From CAYVQU01 sp964453155 (GTDB taxonomy: Bacteria > Chloroflexota > Anaerolineae > Anaerolineales > UBA11858): a DNA stretch of 26,368 nucleotides. Location: positions 1 through 26,368 of the forward strand of contig CAYVQU010000065.1 of the NCBI GenBank assembly GCA_964453155.1, written 5' to 3'. Positions 13,862 to 23,100 of the stretch are shown here, piece after piece. The stretch's first letter is position 1. Each line of letters starts with the position of its first letter. The notes below the pieces were generated by a model that was given only the letters and a program-made list of their open reading frames with translations, searched no databases and was not told the DNA's origin. The translations under genes were made by a program, and so were the position numbers.

Positions 13862-15550
13862 CTATCTCCTCCGACGAATTAGGGCCATTCTAACTAAGGC
13901 GATCACCGAACTGCCAATCAGTATGCCCGCAAACACACCTTCTTCCGCCAGGTAAAGCTGCACCCCACTGAAAAAAAGCGTGGCGAATACCACTGCATTG
14001 ATCAACCGCCGACCGGTTCGTTCCAGCCGGTCGGCATAGCGGTTCAGATTGGGCGTATCCACGGACATATCCCCGCTTTCCATCATCTTTAAAACGTTAT
14101 CCAACCGCCGGGGCAGGCTCAACGCCGCCCGTCCTAATTCGCCAATTTCGGCTTTCCAGAAATCTAAGCCCTGCGTGGTTTCTTCTCGGATGATTTTTTG
14201 GGCAAAGGGCGCGATCCCAGTCCACACATTGAAATCGGGATTCAGTCCCGTGCACATCCCCGAGAGTATGGCGACACAGCGGCCCAAAAAAATCAAATTT
14301 TCGGGCATCTGGAACGGCATTTCATAGAAGACATCCCGGATCTCTTTGGCGAATTCGTGCATTTCTTCGTAACTAATTTGCTGTAATTCGGCCATGCTTT
14401 TGCCCCAGAACCGTTCGAAGGCTTGCTCTTCGAATTTTTGGATCAATTTCAAATCTGCGCTGGGGAGCAAAACGCCCAACATTTGGTAGGATTTGACCAA
14501 CCGGGAAGAATCTTGCAATCCTATCCCGATGGCGGCCTCCCGCAGCCCGGCCCGGATGTTGGGGGGCACCCGGCCGACCATGCCAAAATCGACGAAGGTT
14601 AGGGTCCATCCTGAACCCGCCTCACCCCCCTGTCCCCCTCTCTCCCCGACTTCAGGGAGTGAGGGGGGTGGCGCCACAAACAAATTGCCCGGATGAGGGT
14701 CGGCGTGGAAAAAACCATCCTCAAAAATTTGCTGCAAATAGGTTTCGAATAACCGTTGGGCAACCTCGTTCCGGCTGATCCCCGCGGCCGAAATGGCCTC
14801 ATAATCCGTGATCTTAATGGCCTGGACGTTTTCCAAGGTCAGCACGCGTTTGGTCGTATGGGGCCAGACTACTTTGGGAACCCGGACCCCCGGTCGATCT
14901 TTGAAATTGGCGGCGAAAGTTTCGGCGTTTTTGCCCTCGGCCAAATAATCAATTTCTTCATATGTGATTTTTGAGAACTCACGCAGCAATGCCGGTACAT
15001 CCGCGCGCTTGGCGAGTGGCCGATATCGCCGGAGCCACCGCCCGACAGTTTTGAGCGCGGCCAAATCAGTTGCGATAATGTTCTCAATATTGGGTCGTTG
15101 TACCTTAACCACAACGGACTCAAACCCCCCATCCGGAGAAACCAACTTTGCTTTGTGAACCTGTCCTAATGAAGCTGCGGCCATCGGCACCAGATCGAAC
15201 TCGCTAAACCGAGTAGATAATGGTTCGTCAAATTCGGCTTCCGCCACGCGGCGGATATCTTCATAATCTTCGGGGGCGACTTCGTCTTGCAGGTTAGCTA
15301 ATTCGCGCGTGATGATTTCAGGTAGCACATCTACCCGTGACGATAGGAATTGCCCCACTTTGATCATTACCCCTCCCAACTCGGTTGCCAGGACTCGGAA
15401 ACGGATCGCAATTTTCTGTAACCGATCGGGGCGGGTGCGGGTGGCCAAACCCCGCAATCCAACCTTCGTTAGAATCAAATCCCAAAAAATGATTCCCAAA
15501 ATCACTTTCCCAAAGAAAAACGTAATACGGCGGTAACGGGAGCGGAGCAT
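13862..15550 (-). CDS. AarF/ABC1/UbiB-type kinase-like protein with in-frame repeat insert
   Basis: The ATG at 15550 follows GAGGTG closely. Family motifs are present in order: KVGQ (64-67), Ala-rich loop AAASLGQV (124-131), Lys149 in VVVKVQRP, catalytic loop HADPHPGN (282-289; Asp284, Asn289) and DFG (321-323). Two C-terminal membrane helices at about 515-555 end in RRRR. UbiB-type proteins are atypical ATPases/kinases that support isoprenoid-lipid (ubiquinone or related) metabolism; the exact role here is unknown. Residues about 293-313 (PPPSLPEVGERGGQGGEAGS) are a low-complexity insert between the catalytic loop and DFG that coincides with a C-/G-rich palindromic repeat in the DNA. All catalytic residues remain, so the insert is probably tolerated as a surface loop. 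Divergent from the cysteine-cluster gene. Confidence 0.9.
   Translation of the reverse strand: MLRSRYRRITFFFGKVILGIIFWDLILTKVGLRGLATRTRPDRLQKIAIRFRVLATELGGVMIKVGQFLSSRVDVLPEIITRELANLQDEVAPEDYEDIRRVAEAEFDEPLSTRFSEFDLVPMAAASLGQVHKAKLVSPDGGFESVVVKVQRPNIENIIATDLAALKTVGRWLRRYRPLAKRADVPALLREFSKITYEEIDYLAEGKNAETFAANFKDRPGVRVPKVVWPHTTKRVLTLENVQAIKITDYEAISAAGISRNEVAQRLFETYLQQIFEDGFFHADPHPGNLFVAPPPSLPEVGERGGQGGEAGSGWTLTFVDFGMVGRVPPNIRAGLREAAIGIGLQDSSRLVKSYQMLGVLLPSADLKLIQKFEEQAFERFWGKSMAELQQISYEEMHEFAKEIRDVFYEMPFQMPENLIFLGRCVAILSGMCTGLNPDFNVWTGIAPFAQKIIREETTQGLDFWKAEIGELGRAALSLPRRLDNVLKMMESGDMSVDTPNLNRYADRLERTGRRLINAVVFATLFFSGVQLYLAEEGVFAGILIGSSVIALVRMALIRRRR
14621..14670. repeat. Palindromic C-/G-rich repeat inside the AarF-like gene
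   Basis: CTCACCCCCC at the left (14621-14630) and GAGGGGGGTG at the right (14661-14670) can pair, with inner CTCTCCC/GGGAGTG halves around a CGACTTCA loop and an unpaired GTCCCCCT run on the left. Similar CACCCCCC...GGGAGAGGGGG palindromes are known as interspersed repeats in Chloroflexota and other genomes. Here it lies wholly within a reading frame. Confidence 0.55.
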
Positions 15551-15612
15551 TTTTCACCTCATGAATAAGGGTATTTTTCTGCAAAAATCGGTTCTTTACG
15601 GATTGCTGCCAA

Positions 15613-15642
15613 GCATAACATGTTCATAAAAACAAGTTATGC
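15613..15642. promoter_or_regulatory. 12-bp dyad between divergent AarF-like and cysteine-cluster genes
   Basis: GCATAACATGTT (15613-15624) and AACAAGTTATGC (15631-15642) match as inverted repeats at 11 of 12 positions with a 6-base loop. It lies 63 bp before the AarF-like start and 41 bp before the cysteine-cluster start, a natural place for a shared operator. Downstream, TGG-TATCCT (15668-15676) is a possible extended -10 box seven bases before the ATG at 15683. Confidence 0.5.
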
Positions 15643-15682
15643 CAAAAACTCTCAAAAAGGGGATTTGTGGTATCCTCCCAAG

Positions 15683-16366
15683 ATGAGTTTCGCTGGTTTA
15701 TACGCCCAATTTAAGGCTCCCATCACCGCCTTCGATTGCGGTGCCAAGTGCGCACCTTACAACGAATATGGCGTGCCCTTTTGTTGTGACACTGCCCATG
15801 CAGTTCCCACCGCGTATGCTGCTGAATGGGCGTATTTACAGGCGAATACCGATTTATGGTATCTCTGGGCAGCTGAAGACGAGACTGACACTGCTCGTTT
15901 ACAGGCGGAAACCCCCGTGGGGCAAGTTCTAATCGAATGTCTCGGATATGAGCATTGTCAGCGTGACTATCGCTCGATCACTTGTCGGGCGTTTCCCTTC
16001 TTTCCATACATATCAAAAGAGCGCGATTTCTTGGGATTATCCTACTACTGGCAGTATGAAGAGCGCTGCTGGATCATTAGTAATTTACAAACGGTTACCC
16101 CCGAATATGGCTCCGAGTTTGTCGCTGCCTACGACCAGATTTTTGCCAAATATCCAACTGAGTTTGAGAATTTTCGCTACAACTCAACCATCATGCGCCG
16201 GGTTTTTGGCCGCCGCAAACGCGCCATCCCGCTCTTACATCGCAACGGCAAAGTTTATAAAATTACTCCCCGCACTGGTCGCCTCCGCCGTGTAGATCCT
16301 GTAAACCTGCCTAAATATGAACCCTACAAAACCACGGCCCTCCTCCAGTTCCCTGACGAAATCTAA
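15683..16366 (+). CDS. YkgJ-like cysteine-cluster protein
   Basis: 227 aa from the ATG at 15683. Cysteines at 19, 23, 34, 35, 86, 92 and 101 follow the CxxxC...FCC...C...C...TCRAFPFFPY pattern of the YkgJ/UPF0153-type zinc- or iron-chelating family. The frame is open to an ATG at 15620, but that one lies within the dyad at 15613-15642, has no ribosome binding site and adds a non-conserved 21-residue lead (MFIKTSYAKN...). A -10-like TATCCT seven bases before 15683 would make the transcript leaderless. The C-terminal third is basic (RRVFGRRKR). Metal-binding role is inferred from family; the actual function of the family is poorly known. The ABC pair 2 follows after 67 bp and may be co-transcribed. 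Confidence 0.75.
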   Translation: MSFAGLYAQFKAPITAFDCGAKCAPYNEYGVPFCCDTAHAVPTAYAAEWAYLQANTDLWYLWAAEDETDTARLQAETPVGQVLIECLGYEHCQRDYRSITCRAFPFFPYISKERDFLGLSYYWQYEERCWIISNLQTVTPEYGSEFVAAYDQIFAKYPTEFENFRYNSTIMRRVFGRRKRAIPLLHRNGKVYKITPRTGRLRRVDPVNLPKYEPYKTTALLQFPDEI

Positions 16367-16400
16367 TCGAGATGAAAACAACCGGGGTAGCAGTTAGCAA

Positions 16401-16430
16401 CCACCCACTTCCCACCACCCACTATCCACT
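16401..16430. repeat. GTGGGAAGTGGG-type low-complexity repeat, copy 2 (inverted)
   Basis: CCACCCACTTCCCACCACCC and following ACTATCCACT occupy the 67-bp gap just before the ABC start at 16434. They replace any ribosome binding site there. Related to 2904-2926 and 18212-18262. Confidence 0.5.
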
Positions 16431-16433
16431 GAT

Positions 16434-18197
16434 ATGACCACAACCACTCTCTCCTCCGAATTCACCCTTCCCAAACGCAAACAAACCCACCGCAGTGGAC
16501 CCATCCGTTGGCTGTTCTCACACCTTAAAACCTATTGGGTTTTGGTGATCGTCATGATTGTGGGTGCCATTGGGAATGCGGCTCTGGCCTCTGTAATCCC
16601 GGTTTATGTTGGAGAAGCCTTCAATTTAATTACGACTGGGGCAGCTGTAACCCAAGATTTGGTCCGCATTGCGTTGATCATCGCGATTTCTCAGGTTATT
16701 CGCAGTCTGTTACAGTTGGGTCGCAATTTTGGGGCCGAACTGATTGGGCAGGGGATTGAACGCGATATCCGGGATGAATTATATGTCAGCCTGTTGGGCA
16801 AGAGTATGACTTTTCACTCCCTACAACCGGTCGGTGATACGATGGCGCGGGCAACCAATGATGTTCGCGAGATCAATTTCATGTTCAGCCCGGGAATCAA
16901 TCTGGTCATCGGATCGGGCATCTTTCTCATCATGCCGATTGTGGTCTCACCCCGGTATCATCCCAGCCTGGTCATCGCCCCGCTGGTTTTTACAATCCTT
17001 TACTTTTTGGCCCTGTGGCAATATTTGCACGAGCTCAGCCCGGTGACCGATCAGGTCCGGGGGGCGTTTGGGCAATTGAATACCCGCCTGGCGGAGGCCA
17101 TCGATGGGGTTGAAACGGTTAAGGGGATGGCTCAGGAAGTGCGTGAGATCAATTTGTTTGGGCAAAATGCCCGTCGATTTCGCGATCTCTTTGTCCGCCA
17201 GGGAGATATTGAGGCCCGGTTTGTGCCTTATTTGTTGATGGCATTGGCGAATGGGGGCGGTCTCTGGCACGCAATCTATCTCTACCAACAGGGATTGATC
17301 ACCGGTGGGGATATCGTAGCCTATTTTGGCTTGCTGCTACTTTTGGGTTTCCCGGTCTTCATTTCGTTATTTGCCTATTCCCTGGTTTCTTCAGGGATTT
17401 CGGGTTCTCGCCGGATTTTGGAACTCATCAACCGGGAGACCGATTTAGACCAGAATCAGGCGGGATTTTCCGGTGAAATGGCCGGTTCCATCGAATTCCG
17501 GGCTGTAACCCACGCCTATGAGGGGGCAGACCCTTCATTAATCGGCATCAACCTCAAAGTCCAACCGGGACAGACGGTTGCCATCGTTGGCCAGACCGGC
17601 ACTGGGAAAACTTCTCTGGTCAAATTGGTCAACCGGACCTATGATGTCAGCGAAGGTGAAGTTTTCGTTGATGGCATCGATGTCCGTGACTGGAATCTTG
17701 AATCCTTGCGGCGGCAGATTTCCATTATTGAGCAGGATATCTTTCTCTTCTCTCGAACCATCGCCGAAAACATCGCTTTTGGCAAGCCAGATGCCACTCG
17801 AGAAGAAATCATCACCGCAGCCCAAAAAGCCCAGGCCGACGAATTTATCACCGGCTTCAAAGATGGCTATGAGACTGTCATCGGAGAACGCGGCGTAACC
17901 CTTTCGGGCGGTCAGCGTCAACGGCTGGCCCTGGCGCGGGCTTTCTTAACCGACCCTCGCATTTTGGTCCTTGACGACTCCACCAGCGCCATCGATAGCG
18001 AAACCGAAGACAAAATCCAACGCGCCATCTACGCTGCCGCTGAAGGCCGCACCACTCTGATTATTACCCACCGTCTCAGCCAAATCCGCTGGGCCGATAT
18101 CATCGTCGTCCTGCGCGGCGGCCAAATTGCGGCAGTGGGCAACCACGATGAATTAATGCAAACCTCCGAAGCCTACCGGAGGATATTTAACGAATAG
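16434..18197 (+). CDS. ABC exporter half-transporter, degenerate-Walker-B subunit (pair 2)
   Basis: 587-aa fused membrane-ATPase protein. Helices fit about 33-58, 75-95, 155-195, 265-320. Motifs: Walker A GQTGTGKT (386-393), Q-loop Gln434, intact LSGGQ (490-494), Walker B LVLDD with Asp514 and Asp515 (Asp where the catalytic Glu should be), H-loop His546. As in pair 1, the subunit with Asp keeps the good signature and the other subunit has the Glu with a broken signature. The gene order is reversed compared with pair 1 (here this subunit comes first). There is no ribosome binding site; the start is placed by the MTTTT N-terminus and first available ATG. Possible lipid or drug exporter; substrate unknown. 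Confidence 0.92.
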   Translation: MTTTTLSSEFTLPKRKQTHRSGPIRWLFSHLKTYWVLVIVMIVGAIGNAALASVIPVYVGEAFNLITTGAAVTQDLVRIALIIAISQVIRSLLQLGRNFGAELIGQGIERDIRDELYVSLLGKSMTFHSLQPVGDTMARATNDVREINFMFSPGINLVIGSGIFLIMPIVVSPRYHPSLVIAPLVFTILYFLALWQYLHELSPVTDQVRGAFGQLNTRLAEAIDGVETVKGMAQEVREINLFGQNARRFRDLFVRQGDIEARFVPYLLMALANGGGLWHAIYLYQQGLITGGDIVAYFGLLLLLGFPVFISLFAYSLVSSGISGSRRILELINRETDLDQNQAGFSGEMAGSIEFRAVTHAYEGADPSLIGINLKVQPGQTVAIVGQTGTGKTSLVKLVNRTYDVSEGEVFVDGIDVRDWNLESLRRQISIIEQDIFLFSRTIAENIAFGKPDATREEIITAAQKAQADEFITGFKDGYETVIGERGVTLSGGQRQRLALARAFLTDPRILVLDDSTSAIDSETEDKIQRAIYAAAEGRTTLIITHRLSQIRWADIIVVLRGGQIAAVGNHDELMQTSEAYRRIFNE

Positions 18198-18211
18198 AAA
18201 AAGTGGGAAGA

Positions 18212-18262
18212 AAAAGTAGGAGGTGGGAAGAACTGACTACCCACTTCCCACCTCCCACTTTT
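18212..18262. repeat. 19-bp hairpin of the GGTGGGAAG family between the ABC genes
   Basis: AAAAGTAGGAGGTGGGAAG (18212-18230) pairs with CTTCCCACCTCCCACTTTT (18244-18262) with one mismatch and a 13-base loop. A GTG at 18223 that opens a longer frame lies inside the left arm. The hairpin ends 14 bp before the ATG at 18277. It could stabilise the upstream mRNA or alter the ratio of the two subunits. Confidence 0.65.
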
Positions 18263-18276
18263 CAACTGGAACAGAC

Positions 18277-20094
18277 ATGGGATTTTTTGCAGGATTAGGC
18301 GACGAAGCCTACGATCGAAAATATTCGGACCGGGAGTTGGTCCAACGCATCATTACATATTTTAAGCCCCACCTCGGACGATTGGGTTGGGTGGCGTTTT
18401 TGTTGATCACGCTGGCCTCCTCAGCCGCGGCAGTGCCCATCATTGTGGCGCGCGGGGTGGATTTATTAGCGGTCGAAACTGATAACCAGACATTTCTAAT
18501 CTTGGTGGGTGCCATTTTTCTGGCGGGGTTCTATACTTGGGGCGCGAACTGGATTCGACGGCGGCTACTGGCCCGGATTGTGGGAGATGTAATCCTAACT
18601 CTCCGCACCGATGCCTTCAAGGCGGCCTCCGATCACGATCTTTCGTTCTACGATGAATTTTCCTCCGGCCGAATCGTGTCACGCATTACGTCCGATACCC
18701 GCGATTTTGGGCAGTTGGTTGTCATCGTAACCGATTTGATCTCACAGATTGTCCAAGCTTTGATTTTGGGCGTAGTATTAGTTGGGATCGAGTGGAAATT
18801 GTCCCTGTATGTTTTGGGTTTTCTGCCGCTTTTATTCTGGGCGGCCAGTGGTTTTCGTAATATGGCCCGGCAAGCTACCAAAGACGGCATGAAAGCCATG
18901 GCCGATGTTAATGCGACCATCAAGGAAACCGTTAGTGGGATTTCGGTGGCGAAGAATTTCCGCCAGGAAGAGACTATCTTTGGTGAATTTGACACTGCCA
19001 ACCAGACCTCGTACAAAGTAAATGTTCGCCGGGGGTTCATTCTGGCTCTCGTTTTCCCAACCCTGAATGCTTTGGGAGGCATTGCCACCGGTATCCTGGT
19101 TTATGTGGGTGGCCTGAATGCCATCGCGGGGATCGTGACCGTCGGCGCCTGGTATCTGTTTTTGTTGAGTTTAGACCGCTTCTTTTTCCCGGTGCTCAAC
19201 CTGTCGGCGTTTTGGGCCCAGGTGCAGTCGGGGCTTTCGGCCTCTGAGCGAGTATATGCTCTGATTGATGCCGAATCGGCCGTTGTACAGACTGCTTCGC
19301 AACCGATATTTGGCTTGCAGGGTGACATTGAATTTAAGCAGGTCAACTTCCGCTACTCGGAACAGGAACAGGTATTCGAAGACTTCAATTTGCATATCTG
19401 TCCCGGTGAAAGTGTGGCCTTGGTGGGGCATACGGGTTCCGGAAAATCATCGATCGCTAAACTGGTGGCTCGATTCTACGAGTTCCAGGAGGGGCAGATA
19501 TTAATCGATGGGAAAGATATCCGTTCCTTGGATTTACCCCAATATCGCGGCCAGTTGGGCATTGTCTCCCAAATTCCATTTTTGTTCTCGGGGACCGTAG
19601 CCGAGAATATCTGCTATGCCTGTGCCGAAACCAGCGAAGACGAAGTCGCCGAGATCGCCCGAGAAATTGGCGGCGGGGAGTGGTTGGATACCCTGCCCCA
19701 GGGAGTTCAAACGCAAGTTGGGGAACGCGGTAGCCGCCTTTCTATGGGGCAGCGCCAATTGATTTCGTTGCTACGGGTCCTGGTCCAACGGCCGGCCATT
19801 TTTATCCTCGATGAGGCTACGGCCAGCATCGATCCCTTTACCGAATGGCAAATCCAGCAAACCCTGAATTTGATCCTCAAAAACAGCACGAGCATCTTGA
19901 TTGCTCACAGGCTGTCTACGATCAAAGCTGCCGACCGCATCATCGTTCTCGAAGACGGCCGCATCATTGAAGAAGGCAACCACGATGCTCTTCTGACCCG
20001 AGACGGGCATTATGCGAACCTCTACAACACCTACTTCCGGCACCAAAGTCTGGCCTATGTGGAACAATCCCGCCCGTTAGTTGCTGGGGACTAA
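18277..20094 (+). CDS. ABC exporter half-transporter, catalytic-Glu subunit (pair 2)
   Basis: 605 aa from the ATG at 18277; the frame opens at a GTG at 18223, but that would encode the hairpin (PLPTSHFSTG...) and is rejected. Helices at about 36-58, 73-92, 148-190, 253-310. Motifs: Walker A GHTGSGKS (384-391), Q-loop Gln432, signature LSMGQ (488-492) in place of LSGGQ, Walker B FILDE with Asp512 and catalytic Glu513, H-loop His544. Together with the preceding gene it would form a heterodimer with one competent ATP site. The C-terminal tail after about 585 is extended. No terminator is visible before the histidine kinase 76 bp downstream, though that gene has its own promoter. Confidence 0.92.
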   Translation: MGFFAGLGDEAYDRKYSDRELVQRIITYFKPHLGRLGWVAFLLITLASSAAAVPIIVARGVDLLAVETDNQTFLILVGAIFLAGFYTWGANWIRRRLLARIVGDVILTLRTDAFKAASDHDLSFYDEFSSGRIVSRITSDTRDFGQLVVIVTDLISQIVQALILGVVLVGIEWKLSLYVLGFLPLLFWAASGFRNMARQATKDGMKAMADVNATIKETVSGISVAKNFRQEETIFGEFDTANQTSYKVNVRRGFILALVFPTLNALGGIATGILVYVGGLNAIAGIVTVGAWYLFLLSLDRFFFPVLNLSAFWAQVQSGLSASERVYALIDAESAVVQTASQPIFGLQGDIEFKQVNFRYSEQEQVFEDFNLHICPGESVALVGHTGSGKSSIAKLVARFYEFQEGQILIDGKDIRSLDLPQYRGQLGIVSQIPFLFSGTVAENICYACAETSEDEVAEIAREIGGGEWLDTLPQGVQTQVGERGSRLSMGQRQLISLLRVLVQRPAIFILDEATASIDPFTEWQIQQTLNLILKNSTSILIAHRLSTIKAADRIIVLEDGRIIEEGNHDALLTRDGHYANLYNTYFRHQSLAYVEQSRPLVAGD

Positions 20095-20134
20095 CCAACC
20101 AACTAACAAATCTACAAACCAACCAATGGGCTAC

Positions 20135-20164
20135 TTGACCATCATATGTCCTGACAATTAGAAT
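20135..20164 (+). promoter_or_regulatory. Promoter of the histidine kinase, probably leaderless
   Basis: TTGACC (20135-20140), 18 bases, TAGAAT (20159-20164). The ATG at 20171 begins seven bases after the -10 box, the usual distance to the transcript start. There is no ribosome binding site, which fits a transcript beginning at the start codon. Confidence 0.5.
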
Positions 20165-20170
20165 TAGACT

Positions 20171-23100
20171 ATGTCTGAAATTACTGAGAAAACGCTCCCA
20201 ATCCCCGAACCGGCCGCGCCTTTTTGGGCGCAAGCTCGTTCACAAATATCCCCGGTTTTAACCATCCTATACCAAATTCTGGTAATTGGAATTTATGCTG
20301 GTTTTGCAATCGCCGCGTTAGGTTGGTTTCGGATGCCATTCGCAGGGGTGCTTATGGAGCATACTCTGGTTGTCAATAACATGGAAGCGTCAGGAAATAC
20401 AATCTGGCAGGCTCGCTTAGCGGGTTTGGAGTTCAAAGATATTCTCATCGCCATTGATGAAAACCCCATTGCCAGCTATCATCAATATATTCGCACGTTG
20501 CAAGCAGCGAATATCGGAGATGAACTTTTATTAACCTTTCAGCCGCCAGATGGGGATGTATTCACAATTCAGGTTGAACTCCAGGAGTTTCCAGTTGCAG
20601 ATCGAATTGCCTATTCGATCATCCCGTTTATTATTGGCATGGTTTTCTTGGGGAGCGGTTTGTGGGTTCTCAGCCTGCGACGGGCCGATGCCGCCGGACG
20701 GATTTTTTCGGTGTTCACGGCCTCCGTGGCGGTCGCTTCGGGTGGTTTTTTTGACGTTAATACCACCAATTATTTTCCTCATTTTTGGACGATTGGTCTG
20801 GCGCTGGCCGGTGGCGCATTGTTCCATTTGGCTTTGATCTTTCCAAAGGAGAGTCGCTGGATCCGACGTTGGCCATTTCTAAATTGGGTGGGGTATTTTA
20901 TCGCCGTTATTATCTCTATTGTGGCCCTACCGACCTTATTTAACTATCAAAATCCGTATGCATACATCCCGGCCTGGCAGGTTGCTTATCTCTTTATTGG
21001 TTTGACCGCGCTTACCTTTGTGATTCTCACCACCATTCGCCGCTACACCTCGCCCTCGCCAGTGATCCGTCAGCAAGCCATCGTCATTATGTGGAGCGGG
21101 CTGATTGCTTTTGTTCCGATCATGATTTGGTTTTTTGTGGTGGCGGTTCGGCCGAATACCGCTTTTATTCCCTATTTATTACTCCCTTTAGGGGGATTCC
21201 CAATCGGTGTGGCGTATGCAATTCTGCGCTACCGAATGATCAATACCGATTATATTTTTAGCCGTGCGGTTTTATACGCCGCTTTGTCCATTCTAGCTGT
21301 GGCGGGATATGCATTATTGGTCGCTGGCATTAGCCTGATTCTTGGCAGCATCATCCCTGCGAATCATCCCGCAATTGTGGGGTTGATGGTTTTCATCTTG
21401 GCGCTGCTGCTGAATCCATTAAGAAATCGGTTACAGATGGTGGTTGATCGGATTTTCTTCCGCGGTCAGCAGGTTTACCAGGAGCGCGTTCAAGACTTTG
21501 GCCGGGAATTGAACCCGGCGATGGAGATGGCCTCAATTACAAAGATGTTGCGCAACTTTGTGGCCGAAAGTCTTAATCCCGCTCAATTCCATATATTTTT
21601 GCTTGACACATTCCGCGATCAGTATGTCGCCACCGCGGATGACGCTGGACGTCCAACAACCGATATCCAGTTTCAGTCGAACAGCCCCTTACCTCAGTTA
21701 CTTTCCCGGGAAGAGCACTCCCTGTATTTTGGGGATAATTATGAGTTACCGCCAGCCCTGACACCAGAAAAATCTCGGATTGCGCTGCTGGGTGCCCATC
21801 TTTTCATTCCGCTCCCTGGACGCGAAGACCAGATTATTGGCTTCATGGCTCTAACGCCGCGCAATTCAGGTGAACCCTATACCAGCCTGGACTTGGAGCT
21901 GTTGACTACGCTCAGTGATCAAACTGCGATGGCGATTGAGCGCGCCCAAGTTGTTTCAGATCTTGAGCGGCGGGTCAACGAAATGAATGTCCTCATTCGA
22001 GTGGCTCAAGGTATCAATATTACCTTGAGTTTTGACGACATTCTCGAACTGATTTTTGCCCAGGCGAACCGCATAATCCCAGCGAAAGACTTCTGGATTT
22101 TGCTCTACGACCGTGAAACCGATATTTCACATTACGCTTTTTATCTGGAGGATGACCGTCGCCTCCTAGAATTTGAAAACCGCCCCATTTCGGGGGATGT
22201 TGATTTGACACAGATTGTCAGTCGCTCTGGGGTTCCCATAGTGACCCAAAATTACGAACGCGAATCCCGCAGCCGAGGGATTATCCCGCAAGTTGATGGG
22301 CTTTACGCCTGGGTCGGGGTGCCCCTCAATGCGGGGGCTGAAACGATTGGCGCAATGAGTATCGGCAGCCGAGATCCGGCTGCGATGTACCTAGAAGATC
22401 AGGTGGCATTGTTACAGGCGATTGCAGATCAGGCTGCAGGGGCGATTGTCAAAGCGCGTTTATTGGAAGGTTCCGAACGAAATGCCCGTCAGTTGAATTT
22501 CCTGAACGAAGTTGGTCGAAGCTTGACTTCGACCCTGAATCCCACCAGCCTGCTGGATCAGATTCTTGGCAGCGCAATAGAGATGATCAACTGTGAAGCT
22601 GGCACCCTCTTTCTGGTCGATGAAGAAAGCGAAGAGTTGATTTTTGAAGTTGTCAAAGGTCCGGTAGCATCAGAACTGCAGGGCAAACGTTTGCCTCCTG
22701 GAACTGGCCACGTTGGTCGTTCAGTTGAAACCGGAGAACCGGCTATTGTCAACCAGGCTCGCGAAACGACAGAATGGTCGAAACGCTCGGATCAAAGTAC
22801 CGGTTTCGAGACACGCGATCTCTTAATGGTCCCTATGTATTCGAAAGATCAGATTGTCGGGGTGGTGCAAGTCATCAATCGTAGAGATGGTTTGCCGTTT
22901 ACCCAAGATGATCAAGATTTACTCTTGACATTTACTAGCCAGGCAGCGATCGCTCTTGAAAATGCCCGCCTTTATACCCAAACCGATCAGCAGTTGGCTG
23001 AACGCGTGGATGAGCTTTCTGTCATGCAGCGGATCGACCGAGAGTTGAACGCCAGCCTTGATATCTCTCAATCGATGCGGATCACTTTAGATTGGGCCAT

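Noticed and set aside
15620..15682. Longer start of the cysteine-cluster protein
   Set aside because: Lies inside the dyad, lacks a ribosome binding site, and the added residues precede a natural domain start.
18223..18276. GTG start adding 18 residues to the second ABC subunit of pair 2
   Set aside because: The codons lie in the arms and loop of a 19-bp hairpin repeat and encode Pro/Ser/Thr-rich filler.
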